Below are positions 18,865-28,245 of a stretch of 64,000 bases of DNA, piece after piece (within the stretch, counting starts at the first letter, position 1; each line of letters opens with the position of its first letter). Under the pieces are notes generated by a model, which saw only the letters and a list, made by a program, of their open reading frames with translations, had not been told where the DNA came from and ran no database searches. A program made the translations under genes and the position numbers. The stretch is taken from contig NZ_JABXKP010000021.1 of the NCBI RefSeq assembly GCF_017114985.1, positions 62,001 to 126,000 on the forward strand, read 5' to 3'. The stretch is from Nostoc sp. JL33 (GTDB lineage Bacteria; Cyanobacteriota; Cyanobacteriia; Cyanobacteriales; Nostocaceae).

Positions 18865-21306
18865 TTAAACGTTTGTACCCATGTAATTGTCGGAACTTGC
18901 GATCGCCACAATAGTAGATAAAGGCACTTGTGCAAAATACTGTCGCTGAAATTGTTCTTCTCGGACAGCAGCTAAAAATCGTGCAACTGCTGCGTCGGCC
19001 AAGTTTTCTGGACTATCGCTGGGATGCCAGGTGATTTGCAAATAACGGTCTTGTCGTTTGACTGTGAACCCTAAATATTTTAAAGCTTTGATTCCTACAA
19101 GTAAAGTTTGGTCGCTGATGCCGATTTTTTCTAAAAGTTGGACGCGGGTAACTAGTTGATTTGTGCGACTGAGATATTTGGCAATTCCGACAAGAGTCAG
19201 CCAAATTTGATTGGGTGGTTGGAGGTTGGGTTTAGACCAAGCGATCGCTAGTTGTTGCTGGTTGTCAAGCCCAGACTTAGAGCGGCTGATCATTAGACAT
19301 CGCCGCAACCATGCGCGTAAATCATCCCAGTTTGTAGGACAATCTTCAAGCAAGAGTGGGGGAGTGGGGAGTAGAGAGTGGGGAGTGGGGTAGTTACGCC
19401 AGTCTAAGATGAGTGGTGTTAGCGATCGCGGGGCGTTTAGCCCATTTTGAGTGTTAAGTGCTGAGTTAACACTCGGACGCACGGCAATTAATCTGATTTC
19501 ATAACGTTTTTTGAAGGTGTTGTAGTCTAGTTCGGCTATGCAATCACACCTTCCTATGGGCAATTCATCTTTGTAGTGCCCCCACCATATACCAGGAAAA
19601 GCACTTCTGCTGGAATCATCCCGAATATCAAACTCGGTTTTAATGTACTGTACCTTTTTACCTTGCCAATCTTGCTGATTGCGATGCCAAGAATTTTCAA
19701 ACCAGCAGTTTTGAATTAGCAATTTCGGAACAGGGTTCCCCATTCCACAAGGTTCTAGCAGTTTCAGTTCCAAAAATAACTCTTTCCCCAAGTCTGCGAC
19801 TGTTAGTGTCAAGTCTGCTTGCACGGTAGGCGTTAGGGTTGTACTACCTAAAGATTGCCGCAACTGCTGATTAATCGCGGCTGCAAATAAAGGAATGTTC
19901 TCCACTAACAAACTCAAACCGGCTGCAAAGGGATGCCCCCCAAAACGATGTAATAAATGTGCTTGGTCTTTCACCAGTTGGTATAAATCGACGGAATTCA
20001 CCGAACGGGCGGAACCCCTTGCTAAGGGAGTAGGGAGTAGGGAGTAGGGAGTAGGGGCGGAATCTTCTTCCCCACTCCCTACTCCCGATTCCCCACTCCC
20101 TTCCGTACTTAACAAAATAGTCGGGCGACCTGTTTGTTGTGCTATCTGTCCGGCGACTAAGCCCAATACACCCGCAGGCCATTGGGCATCTTCTAGGACT
20201 ATGACGCTAGTAGTTGATAAGTCTAATTGAGTAAGTTTTTGCGCTACTTGCGCTTGCACATCTTTTTGTAAAGATTTGCGGCGGGCATTTGCGAGTTCTG
20301 TAACTTCGGCTAGTTCGTTACAACGTTTGGCATCGCGACTAGTTAATAATTCAACGCAAAAACTGGCATCACCTTGGATGCGGCTGACGGCGTTAATTCT
20401 TGGCCCCAAACCAAAGGAAATATCTGTGGGGCGATCGCCACTTTTCTGGCACAATTCTAATAATCGCCCCACCCCTGGACGCCGCCGCGCTGCTGCTGGC
20501 TGTTGAAAATCTGCTTGCAGTCGTTGAATTCCCAACTGTGCTAAATACCGACAATCTCCACTTAACTGCACCAAGTCGGCAATTAAGCCTACTGCTACTA
20601 AATCTAATAAATCCTCTAACGGATGTTTTGCAATATTAGGCAGACTTTGATATAATGCTTCCACCAATTTATAAGCTACCGCCACCCCAGAAAGATGAAA
20701 TAGCTGATGTTCCCTTGGCAAATAGCGGGGATTGATAATCGCTGCGACGGGTGGGCGTTCGGCGGGTAAGGTGTGATGGTCTGTAACTATTACATCTATG
20801 CCTAGCTGTTTGGCATAGATAATTTCTTCAATGTTTGTGCTACCTGTATCGCAAGTAACTATTAATTTACAATTTTGTTTTGCTAAATTATCAATCCCTT
20901 GATCATTAAGTCCGTGGGATTCTTTAAGGCGATTGGGAATGTAGTAAATTAACTGAGTATTTTGTTTAAAAAATTGCCCTAATCCATCCCAAAGTACAGA
21001 TGTGGCGGTAATCCCATCAGCATCAAAGTCTCCCCAGATGGCAATTTTTTCTTTGGCGTTATATGCTTGTTGCAACCGTGCGATCGCTAGGTGCATTTCT
21101 TGCCCAAACTCAAAGGGACTTGCTGGCTGATAAGCTTTATGGTTAATAAAAGCTGTTAATTGTTGATCATCTTTAATTCCCCGTTGCCACAACAATTGTG
21201 CTGCATATATTCCACTTGATGCGGGTGTATGCTGTTTCACCGCTTGGATGAACCACTGCGGGGGTTGTTCGGTTGCTGCTATAGTCCACTGCTGTTGTTC
21301 TGGCAT
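18865..21306 (-). CDS. recJ: Single-stranded-DNA-specific exonuclease RecJ
   Basis: The 813-residue protein has the DHH phosphoesterase motifs IWGDFDADGITA, TCDTGSTN and VTDHHTLPAERPP in order over the first ~200 residues. The DHHA1 domain follows with GGHPFAAGLSL near residue 450, then an OB-fold-like region. RecJ degrades 5' single-stranded ends in recombinational and mismatch repair. Two segments are translated heptamer repeats absent from normal RecJ: SGVGSGEEDSAPTPYSLLPTP (DNA 20024-20100) and YPTPHSLLPTPP (DNA 19353-19391). Both are in frame and lie outside the catalytic motifs. The long C-terminal extension beyond RecJ proper is typical of cyanobacteria. Confidence 0.93.
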   Translation of the reverse strand: MPEQQQWTIAATEQPPQWFIQAVKQHTPASSGIYAAQLLWQRGIKDDQQLTAFINHKAYQPASPFEFGQEMHLAIARLQQAYNAKEKIAIWGDFDADGITATSVLWDGLGQFFKQNTQLIYYIPNRLKESHGLNDQGIDNLAKQNCKLIVTCDTGSTNIEEIIYAKQLGIDVIVTDHHTLPAERPPVAAIINPRYLPREHQLFHLSGVAVAYKLVEALYQSLPNIAKHPLEDLLDLVAVGLIADLVQLSGDCRYLAQLGIQRLQADFQQPAAARRRPGVGRLLELCQKSGDRPTDISFGLGPRINAVSRIQGDASFCVELLTSRDAKRCNELAEVTELANARRKSLQKDVQAQVAQKLTQLDLSTTSVIVLEDAQWPAGVLGLVAGQIAQQTGRPTILLSTEGSGESGVGSGEEDSAPTPYSLLPTPLARGSARSVNSVDLYQLVKDQAHLLHRFGGHPFAAGLSLLVENIPLFAAAINQQLRQSLGSTTLTPTVQADLTLTVADLGKELFLELKLLEPCGMGNPVPKLLIQNCWFENSWHRNQQDWQGKKVQYIKTEFDIRDDSSRSAFPGIWWGHYKDELPIGRCDCIAELDYNTFKKRYEIRLIAVRPSVNSALNTQNGLNAPRSLTPLILDWRNYPTPHSLLPTPPLLLEDCPTNWDDLRAWLRRCLMISRSKSGLDNQQQLAIAWSKPNLQPPNQIWLTLVGIAKYLSRTNQLVTRVQLLEKIGISDQTLLVGIKALKYLGFTVKRQDRYLQITWHPSDSPENLADAAVARFLAAVREEQFQRQYFAQVPLSTIVAIASSDNYMGTNV
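19353..19391. repeat. STRR (GGGGAGT) inside recJ, distal copy
   Basis: GGGGAGT/AGAGAGT heptamers are read on the minus strand as PTPHSLLPTPP within the C-terminal part of RecJ. Confidence 0.8.
20024..20100. repeat. Inverted STRR (GGGAGTA/TACTCCC) inside recJ
   Basis: Four GGGAGTA units, a short spacer and then CCCACTCCCTACTCCC in the reverse sense form a possible hairpin inside the recJ frame, just before the GGHPF motif region. Confidence 0.85.
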
Positions 21307-21310
21307 ACTA

Positions 21311-21350
21311 AAGTTAGGAGTTAGGGGTGAGAAGTTAGGAGTTAAGAGTT
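21311..21350. repeat. GTTAGGA-type heptamer STRR upstream of recJ
   Basis: AGTTAGGAGTTAGGGG and a second AGTTAGGAGTTA unit lie directly upstream of the recJ ATG (21306). Confidence 0.6.
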
Positions 21351-21397
21351 TTAATTTATAACTCCTAATTACAAACTTTTAACTGTTAGATTGATAA

Positions 21398-22048
21398 TTA
21401 ATCCTCGGTTGTTTGAGATTCATTCACTAGAGGATTGAGAACTACTTCATTAGCAACGCTATCAGGTTTACGGGCGCGAATTGCTGGGCGCGTAGGCGTA
21501 GCCCGTCGTAGACATCGCTTGTAACCTGCTCTTTCAGCTTTTTGGTGTTCATAATCAATTAATCTGCCATAATATTCGTGCTTACTTAAATTCATCGACA
21601 AGAAAATATGCTGGCGGATATTACCAAAACCTTTGCGGTTAAAAAACTTTAACGCTGAAGTATTGGTGGGATCAGTGTCTACCAACATGAACCGCGCCCC
21701 ATCTTCAATCATCCGGGCGACGACTTTATCAACCAACTTATCTGCAACTCCCCGACGCTGAAACCTCGGACTAACTCCCAGCCATAAAATGTAACCGTAA
21801 GTCCAGGATGCTTTGGTGATGATAGTTCCCAAAATGAATCCTGCTAATTCTCCATCTGTTTCAGCCACAAGGCAATATTCAGGATCGGTGTTGTAAAGTC
21901 CAATCACCTCCCATTCGTCCCAAGTGCGGTATAAATAAGGATATAAATCGCTGGTAAATAACCCTTCTCCCAAGTGGTAAACGGGAGCAATGTCATCAAT
22001 TCCTAATTCGCGTACATAAATTGTTTCAGTTTCGTCAAAGTTTGACAT
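21398..22048 (-). CDS. GNAT family N-acetyltransferase
   Basis: This 216-residue acetyltransferase has the GNAT fold. Motif A with the acetyl-CoA pyrophosphate loop is VSPRFQRRGVADKLVDKVV (about residues 92-110). A later TSALKFFNRKGFGNIRQH strand is typical of motif B. The substrate is not predictable. Near the C-terminus, residues CLRRATPTRPAI are encoded by a 27-bp dispersed repeat (21491-21517) that recurs intergenically at 61942-61968, so this tail is probably acquired and dispensable. It is about 90 bases upstream of recJ on the same strand. Confidence 0.85.
   Translation of the reverse strand: MSNFDETETIYVRELGIDDIAPVYHLGEGLFTSDLYPYLYRTWDEWEVIGLYNTDPEYCLVAETDGELAGFILGTIITKASWTYGYILWLGVSPRFQRRGVADKLVDKVVARMIEDGARFMLVDTDPTNTSALKFFNRKGFGNIRQHIFLSMNLSKHEYYGRLIDYEHQKAERAGYKRCLRRATPTRPAIRARKPDSVANEVVLNPLVNESQTTED
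21491..21517. repeat. 27-bp dispersed repeat inside the GNAT gene
   Basis: It begins CGTAGGCGTAGCCCGTCGTA and is identical in the same orientation to 61942-61968. Confidence 0.85.
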
Positions 22049-22375
22049 AACTTGACATAGATTTAGAAGTTGTAATTTATTTATACCCTTTAGAGGTTGT
22101 TTGAAAAGTAGTTAACTGTGATTTTAGGCACTAGTTGATCCCCCCTAACCCCCCTTAAAAAGGGGGGAACCAGAATTAAAGTACCCCTTTTTAAGGAGAA
22201 TTTAGGGGGATCTAAAACGTTTTGCTACCAACAAGAGGACTTTTCAAACATCCTCTTAGGACTTACACAAAATATCTCTCAAACTCTGATTTCTCTGTGT
22301 CCTCTGCGCCTCTGTGGTTCGTTATTCCGTAACTTGTGCGTAAGTCCTACCCTTATTCGACTTTACAAACATCCT
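22049..22375. repeat. Nested palindromic repeat elements between two minus-strand genes
   Basis: The outer arms AGAGGTTGTTTGAAAAGT (22091-22108) and ACTTTTCAAACATCCTCT (22239-22256) enclose a GATCCCCCC...GGGGGATC palindrome (22137-22212). A second unit at 22257-22350 begins AGGACTTACACAA and ends TTGTGCGTAAGTCCT. A further half-arm, CAAACATCCTCTAA, follows at 22366-22379. No gene is present. Confidence 0.75.
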
Positions 22376-23206
22376 CTAATCTATAGGGTTGAGTGAGACT
22401 TCTTGAATGCTGTCAAAATTTGGCAATGAGTCTTTCACAGCTTCTTCAGTAACTTGTGTGCGTAGTTTACCGCCGTAGGCATCGCACCTTTTGGCAAACT
22501 GACAATAATCACAGGTTTTGCTACCCTCCACCACTTGCGGAAACTGCTGTTTATTTTGGTAATCTTCCAACCAATTAGTTAAATCACTTAACAGTTGATT
22601 AAGTTTCCTTGCTGTTTGTGTGTGTTGAGCAGTATTGTAATTAAATTTAATATTTTGCGGTTTGCCCTCAGATTGGACAAACCAATAAGTCATCGAAATA
22701 TTTTCTGGCAAATAGTCGCTAGTTTCTGCCAATACATACAGATAAAGCCGTGTTTGCCAGTTGGATTCTAAGTTGCGTTTATTGGGTGGTTTAGGGTAAG
22801 TTTTCCAGTCGAGAATTTGCGCTTGTTGGTTATCTGCAATCAATAAATCATAGACAACCGTCAGCAAATAGTCCTGAACTTGCAGAGTGCGGTAGTGTTC
22901 ACTCTCACGGAAAGTTTGATTATCAGATGCAGCCGTTAAGATTTCTGGGGCTGCATCAGCAAAACCTAGCATCCAGCTTTGCAGTTTAGCATCTGCTTGC
23001 AGGAAACTATCAATTGGCAAACCCATTTCTCGCTGCTGCATTAGCAAGTGGAAACGACTACCCAAAGTTTGCCGTTCTTCTTGTTCTGGATTTGAGGGCG
23101 AATTGAGTTGTTCTAGGTAGGTATGTTGAAATTTACGCGGACAAGTTTCTAGTAAGTTAAGTTGTCCTTGAGAAAGTCGCAGTAGTTGAGTGGGAGTTGA
23201 CAGCAT
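22376..23206 (-). CDS. RecB-like PD-(D/E)XK nuclease with probable Fe-S cluster
   Basis: The 276-residue protein has the RecB/Cas4-type nuclease layout. GSRFHLLM supplies the conserved histidine, VYDLLIADNQQAQILDWKT the Asp-and-DxK catalytic core, and QTRLYLYVL the following helix. An N-terminal Cys (LETCPRKF) and a C-terminal C-x2-C-x5-C (CDYCQFAKRC) are the four cysteines that hold a 4Fe-4S cluster in AddB- and Cas4-type enzymes. No cas genes or helicase are nearby, so a DNA repair role is more likely than adaptation. Residues just after the last Cys (CDAYGGKLRTQ) come from a 33-bp dispersed repeat, so the C-terminal tail is partly repeat-derived. Confidence 0.87.
   Translation of the reverse strand: MLSTPTQLLRLSQGQLNLLETCPRKFQHTYLEQLNSPSNPEQEERQTLGSRFHLLMQQREMGLPIDSFLQADAKLQSWMLGFADAAPEILTAASDNQTFRESEHYRTLQVQDYLLTVVYDLLIADNQQAQILDWKTYPKPPNKRNLESNWQTRLYLYVLAETSDYLPENISMTYWFVQSEGKPQNIKFNYNTAQHTQTARKLNQLLSDLTNWLEDYQNKQQFPQVVEGSKTCDYCQFAKRCDAYGGKLRTQVTEEAVKDSLPNFDSIQEVSLNPID
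22453..22485. repeat. 33-bp dispersed repeat inside the RecB-like nuclease gene
   Basis: This is the exact complement of 14446-14478. It begins at the last cluster cysteine of the nuclease and continues in frame. Confidence 0.85.
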
Positions 23207-23309
23207 TCTTCTATTTTAGAAGCAAATTTTAATCTGCAACTCACCTTTGCCAGACTATCTGTAAAAAACAGTTATTTTTTACTGCCTTCACAGATAGTTC
23301 TCATGTCTG

Positions 23310-23534
23310 CTATTTCAACTCCTCCTTATCTACATCATCCTGGTTATTGGAATATTTAGTTTTTCCTTGGGACTTGATTGAGCCAAAACTGTAGACCATA
23401 GCTATTTTAACGATGTCAAAATATGCTGGGTGATTAGCTTTGTTAACGATCGCCAAAGAAATTGACCCTGCCACTAAGATGACTAAAAGCGGCGAAAGTG
23501 TTTCTCCCCCGGAGGAGTTGCTGTTGTTTGACAT
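23310..23534 (-). CDS. Small membrane protein, unknown (74 aa)
   Basis: ATG 23534 is preceded by CTAGGAGAT at good spacing, which favours it over the longer open frame from 23645. The peptide starts with a Ser/Asn-rich stretch (MSNNSNSSGGE), then one hydrophobic segment (PLLVILVAGSISLAIV), a second weaker one, and a charged C-terminus (DDVDKEELK). No family was recognised. It may pair with the next small membrane gene upstream. Confidence 0.5.
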   Translation of the reverse strand: MSNNSNSSGGETLSPLLVILVAGSISLAIVNKANHPAYFDIVKIAMVYSFGSIKSQGKTKYSNNQDDVDKEELK

Positions 23535-23744
23535 GATATAATCTCCTAGTGGTAAATCTTGGGCTAACTTGCACTTAACCCAAGAAAGTTGATTAAACTT
23601 CACTACGAACCTAAAATTGCAATCTTGTTGCTGATGATTAGACATCTCCAGAAATTAAATATGCGTTATCCAAAACCCTTGTAGAGACGTAGCAATGCTA
23701 CGTCTCTACATTCTTTTTCACGCCTATGTCTATTAGATGAGGAA

Positions 23745-23984
23745 TCAACTCCAAGACTCAACAATCATGGCGATCGCAAATAGACAAAGCAGAGATACTG
23801 CTATCCTCACAAAGCATATCCATAGACTTGTGGATAACAGCATTCCAGCTATTGAGGCAGCGCCAAAAACGTGAGATAAAACAAGAGCGATCGCCAAACC
23901 AAGCAGAGTCAGCAGAAAATACTTGAGTCCCTGACAAAACCACTTAAATAGTAGATTTTCATCATCTTTGAGATTGATTTTCAT
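23745..23984 (-). CDS. Small two-helix membrane protein, unknown (79 aa)
   Basis: The charged start MKINLKDDENLLFKW is followed by two hydrophobic helices (GLKYFLLTLLGLAIALVLSHVF and a second at ~48-75) and a short tail. The ribosome site is weak. The clean membrane topology suggests a real gene, but no family was recognised. Confidence 0.5.
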   Translation of the reverse strand: MKINLKDDENLLFKWFCQGLKYFLLTLLGLAIALVLSHVFGAASIAGMLLSTSLWICFVRIAVSLLCLFAIAMIVESWS

Positions 23985-24574
23985 AGTTTTTGCCCTGTTT
24001 TGATTGAATCTAAGCAGCAGCTAGGGCTACCTCGACTGTCTTAAAAAAGGAGTCAATACTTGCCCTGCTTTATAGCTAGTCAAAGCACGCACCAGTCCTA
24101 CCAAACCTGAATCAAGTTTGAATATCAACAACAGTGGTTTTGGTATTTACAAATGGTGAAAGTAAACTTGTAAATGAATTGCAAAGATAATTTTGAAATT
24201 AAAGTTAGATGCTCAATGCTCGTGATGATGCAGAACGCACACTACGCGCATCAACCCCTAAAATGCAATTCCTACAGACTTTGAATGCTTGTCTTTTTCA
24301 AAATCGATTAACTGCTCCAGCCTTTGCCTTTACCTTTTCCTCACTAAGTTTGACTAATTCAACCGTAAACTTACTAAGTTATCCGAGTTTGCGGCAATAA
24401 CCTCACTATATACTAACTTAGTTAGGTTAGCAAGTCAAACTGAGAAAATTATTTAAAAATTACTGACTCAACAACGTATTTTCATTACCAGACAATAGTT
24501 AAAGCGTCACTGTGAGCCGATTAAGTTCTCACCTAGTGAGATAACATTGGAGTATAGTTTGTCTTAATGTGAGT
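23985..24574. other. Divergent intergenic region upstream of the NB-ARC/WD40 gene
   Basis: This region of 590 bases separates the divergent small membrane gene from the STAND gene. An inverted repeat CTAAC-TTA-GTTAG (24413-24425) could be an operator. The frame at 24209-24400 lacks a ribosome site and any recognisable feature and was not accepted. Confidence 0.4.
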
Positions 24575-27500
24575 ATGAGCCAGATTTCCGAAGATTTTCT
24601 TTTGGCTTTAGCCCAAGAGCAGCGATTATCTAGCAGTGAGGTAGAGGTATTTATATATGCTGTTGAGGGTAAATCGCCAAATGCGATCGCTGAAGAATTA
24701 CGTATCAGCGCGGAAGCGGTACGTAAAAGATTGAGCGAGGTTTACAAAAAATTCCAAGTGAGTGGCGGTGGCCCGGGCAAACTCACTAAGTTACAGCAAA
24801 TTATTGAAAGTGAATATCAAGCATCTTTGCAGACTATAGAAGTGACTGCTAACAAGCGTCAAGATTGGGGCGAAGCACCAAGTATCCGTGATGCCTTCTA
24901 CGGACGGGGAACAGAACTGTCTAACCTTAAACAGTGGATTGTCAACGATAAATGTCGATTGGTAGCACTATTAGGCATGGGGGGAATTGGCAAAACTGCT
25001 TTGTCTGTAAAACTGGCAGAGGAAGTTCAAGAGAATTTTGATTACTTAGTTTGGCGAACTCTCCGCAATGCTCCACCCATCCAAGAGATGTTAGCGAATC
25101 TGATCCGATTTCTATCTGATGAGCGAGAAACAAATTTACCAGAAACCGTAAATGGTAGAGTCACGCTGCTGATTAATTATTTACGAAAGCGGCGTTGTCT
25201 TATAGTGTTTGATAATGCAGAGACAATTTTGCAAACAGGCATGAGCGTAGCTTCTTCGCAGGAGGCTCGCGCCGGATACTATCAAGAAGGATATGAAGGT
25301 TACGGTCAACTATTTAGACGGATAGGGGAAGAACCTCATGAAAGCTGCTTGGTGATTACTAGTCGTGAAAAACCGAAAGAATTTGCACCTTTAGAGGGCA
25401 AAGCATCACCAGTCAGAACAATATCATTACCTGGCGTGGGAGAAACAGAAGGGCAAGAAATTCTTAAAGATAAAGGCTTATCTGGGTCGCCGCAAAACTG
25501 GGCGAAACTAGTTAAGAATTATTCAGGCAATCCATTAGCTTTAAAGCTAGTCTCTGAGACAATCCGAGAATTATTTGGTGGGGATATTGCTGGCTTTTTA
25601 GCGGAAGGAGAAATAATTTTTGGTGATACTCGTAATTTATTAGACCAGCAGTTTGAACGCGCCTCAGAGCTAGAAAAAGAAATTATCTACTGGTTGGCAA
25701 TCAAGCGTGAGGCAGTTTTGCTAGAAGAATTGCTAGATGATATTGTGCGTCCCTTAGCAAAAAGAGAATTACTGGAAGCACTAGAATCACTGCGGCGGCG
25801 ATCGCTGATTGAAAAAAGTACAGCACTGTTCACCCTCCAACCTGTGGTTATGGAGTACATCACAGAGAACATAATTGAACAGGTTTGTCAAGAAATTACT
25901 ACAGGTGAAATCCCACTATTCATGAGTCATGCTCTGATGGGAGCCAATGTCAAAGATTATGTCAGAGATATTCAAATTCGGCTGATTTTGAAGCCAATCA
26001 TTAAAAGATTGCTGAGTGTTTTTATCACTCAGAGAAATATAGAAGACAAGTTAATTCAAATTCTGGAACCTCTACGAGACAAATTTTTTGTCAAACCTGG
26101 ATATGCTGGGAGTAACGTTCTCAATCTACTGTGTCAATTAGAGACTGATTTAACTGGTTATGACTTCTCCCATCTAGCTGTTCGGCAAGCTTATCTACAG
26201 AATGTGAATCTGCATAAGGTCAGTTTTGCTCACAGCGACCTAACTCGGTCTGTCTTTGCTAAAAACTTTGCCACTGTGTTGTCAGTAGCATTTAGTCGAG
26301 ATGGCCAACTTTTAGCTACAGGAGATGCTAACGGTGAGATTCGCCTATGGCGAGTTATTACTGGTCAACAACTTTTGCTTTATCAAGGACACACTAATAA
26401 AGTTTGGTCAGTTGCTTTTCATGCCAATGGTACAACCCTAATTAGCGGCAGTGAAGACCAAACAGTGAAAATCTGGGACGTTCAAAGCGGTGAATGCCTA
26501 AAAACACTCTTAGGGCATACAGATAGAATCTGGTCAGTAGCTTTCAGTTCTGAAGGTGATGCGATCGCTAGTGCTAGTGAAGACCAAACCGTGAAAATTT
26601 GGGATGTCAACAGTGGTAAATGCCTCAAAAGTTTGAGGGGTCATATTAATGGGGTACGGTCAGTTGCTTTCAGTCCCAATAGTACAACTTTAGTTACTGG
26701 CAGCAAAGACCAAACCGTGAAAATTTGGGATGTCAACAGTGGTAAATGCCTCAAAACACTCTTAGGGCATACAGATAGAATCTGGTCAGTAGCTTTCAGC
26801 CCTCAAGGTGATGCGATCGCCAGTGCCAGTGATGACAAAACGGTGAGGCTGTGGGATGCTAACACAGGGAAGTGCCTGAAAATTTTGCAAGGTCACACTA
26901 ATTGGGTATGGTCAGTAGACTATAGTCCTCAAGGGGACATGATAGTTAGTGGTAGTGATGACCAAACAGTTAGACTGTGGGATGTAAACACTGGTCAGTG
27001 TCTAAAAACTTTGCCTGGACACACAGATAGAATCTGGTCAGTAGCTTTCAGTCCTGAAAATCAGACAATTGCCAGTACCAGTGATGACCAAACAGTAAAG
27101 CTGTGGGATGCTGATACGGGTAGATGCTTGAGAACTTTGAAGGGTTACACTAATTGGGTGTGGTCTGTAGCTTTCAGTCCCGATGCTCAAATCCTAGCCA
27201 GTGCCAATGATGACTACACAGTTAGACTGTGGGATGTAAACACTGGTGAGTGCCTTAAAACTTTGAAGGGTCATACGAATGGAGTGCGATCGGTCGCCTT
27301 TAGTCCCGATGGGCAAATCCTAGCTAGTGCCAGTGATGACCAAACTATCAGGTTGTGGGATGCTAATACAGGTATATGTTTCAAAACTTTGAAGGGACAT
27401 ACTAATTGGGTATGGTCAATTGCCTTCAGCCCCAATGGTAATATCTTAGCTAGCGCTAGTGACGATCAAACAGTAAAGTTATGGGATGTGAATACTGGTA

Positions 27501-28189
27501 AATGCTTCAAAACTTTGTTAGAAGACACTAACAGAATATGGTTTGTAGCCTTTAGTCCCAAGGGTGACATTTTAGCTGGTGCTAGTGAAGACCATACAGT
27601 GAAATTGTGGAACCTTAGTAGCGGTCAATCCCTAGAACCTTTGAAAGGACACACTAATTGGGTAAGGTCAGTAACATTCAGTTCTGATGGTCAAATGATA
27701 GCCAGTGCCAGTGAAGACCAGACAGTGAGATTATGGAAGGCTAGCACCAACGACAGCCCAGAACCTCTAGAAGCTTGTTTGAAGGAACACACCGATAAAG
27801 TACGAGCCGTTGCTTTCAGTCCTCAAGGTTATACAATCGCCAGTGAGACTGATAAAGTTAACTACGTTTTGGCCAGTGCTGGTGATGACAATACCCTGAA
27901 AATCTGGGATGTGAACACTACTAAATGCCTTAAAACGCTGCAAGGACACACCAAGAGGATATGGTCAGTCGTCTTCAGCCCCAATGGACGATTCTTAGCT
28001 AGTGGTGGTGAAGACGAAACCGTGAGGATATGGAATCCAGACACTGGTGAATGTTTGAAAATTCTCAGTATCCCCAAACCATACGAGGATATGGAGATTA
28101 CAGGCTCTATCGGTTTAACAGCAGCTCAGAAGGCAACACTGAAAGCTTTAGGGGCAGTCGAAAAAATAGAGAGCAAAAATAAAAGGTAA
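24575..28189 (+). CDS. STAND protein: LuxR-like HTH, NB-ARC NTPase, pentapeptide-like linker and 14 WD40 repeats
   Basis: The ~1204-residue protein has, in order, an N-terminal helix-turn-helix-like domain (residues ~1-75, SPNAIAEELRISAEAVRKRL), then an NB-ARC ATPase with P-loop LGMGGIGKT at ~134-141, Walker B RCLIVFDNAE, sensor LVITSREKP and the GNPLALKLV motif. A winged-helix-like region and a short pentapeptide-like stretch (LTGYDFSHLAVRQAYLQNVNL) follow. Fourteen WD40 blades then run from about residue 570 to 1180, which fits two seven-bladed propellers. Such STAND proteins switch on when the repeat domain binds a ligand; the output here could be DNA binding through the HTH. ATG 24575 is chosen over GTG 24569. 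The gene stands alone. Confidence 0.92.
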   Translation: MSQISEDFLLALAQEQRLSSSEVEVFIYAVEGKSPNAIAEELRISAEAVRKRLSEVYKKFQVSGGGPGKLTKLQQIIESEYQASLQTIEVTANKRQDWGEAPSIRDAFYGRGTELSNLKQWIVNDKCRLVALLGMGGIGKTALSVKLAEEVQENFDYLVWRTLRNAPPIQEMLANLIRFLSDERETNLPETVNGRVTLLINYLRKRRCLIVFDNAETILQTGMSVASSQEARAGYYQEGYEGYGQLFRRIGEEPHESCLVITSREKPKEFAPLEGKASPVRTISLPGVGETEGQEILKDKGLSGSPQNWAKLVKNYSGNPLALKLVSETIRELFGGDIAGFLAEGEIIFGDTRNLLDQQFERASELEKEIIYWLAIKREAVLLEELLDDIVRPLAKRELLEALESLRRRSLIEKSTALFTLQPVVMEYITENIIEQVCQEITTGEIPLFMSHALMGANVKDYVRDIQIRLILKPIIKRLLSVFITQRNIEDKLIQILEPLRDKFFVKPGYAGSNVLNLLCQLETDLTGYDFSHLAVRQAYLQNVNLHKVSFAHSDLTRSVFAKNFATVLSVAFSRDGQLLATGDANGEIRLWRVITGQQLLLYQGHTNKVWSVAFHANGTTLISGSEDQTVKIWDVQSGECLKTLLGHTDRIWSVAFSSEGDAIASASEDQTVKIWDVNSGKCLKSLRGHINGVRSVAFSPNSTTLVTGSKDQTVKIWDVNSGKCLKTLLGHTDRIWSVAFSPQGDAIASASDDKTVRLWDANTGKCLKILQGHTNWVWSVDYSPQGDMIVSGSDDQTVRLWDVNTGQCLKTLPGHTDRIWSVAFSPENQTIASTSDDQTVKLWDADTGRCLRTLKGYTNWVWSVAFSPDAQILASANDDYTVRLWDVNTGECLKTLKGHTNGVRSVAFSPDGQILASASDDQTIRLWDANTGICFKTLKGHTNWVWSIAFSPNGNILASASDDQTVKLWDVNTGKCFKTLLEDTNRIWFVAFSPKGDILAGASEDHTVKLWNLSSGQSLEPLKGHTNWVRSVTFSSDGQMIASASEDQTVRLWKASTNDSPEPLEACLKEHTDKVRAVAFSPQGYTIASETDKVNYVLASAGDDNTLKIWDVNTTKCLKTLQGHTKRIWSVVFSPNGRFLASGGEDETVRIWNPDTGECLKILSIPKPYEDMEITGSIGLTAAQKATLKALGAVEKIESKNKR

Positions 28190-28232
28190 AAGAACGAATT
28201 TTGCCTTTTTAATCCATCCTTTTACCTTTTTT
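28181..28232 (+). terminator. Intrinsic terminator overlapping the end of the NB-ARC/WD40 gene
   Basis: AAAAGGTAAAAG (28181-28192, containing the TAA stop) pairs exactly with CTTTTACCTTTT (28219-28230), followed by T residues. The loop is about 26 bases. Confidence 0.65.
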
Positions 28233-28245
28233 ATGTACCTGATGC

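Noticed and set aside
24209-24400. 63-codon frame upstream of the STAND gene
   Set aside because: No ribosome site, no recognisable feature, and composition like the surrounding non-coding DNA.
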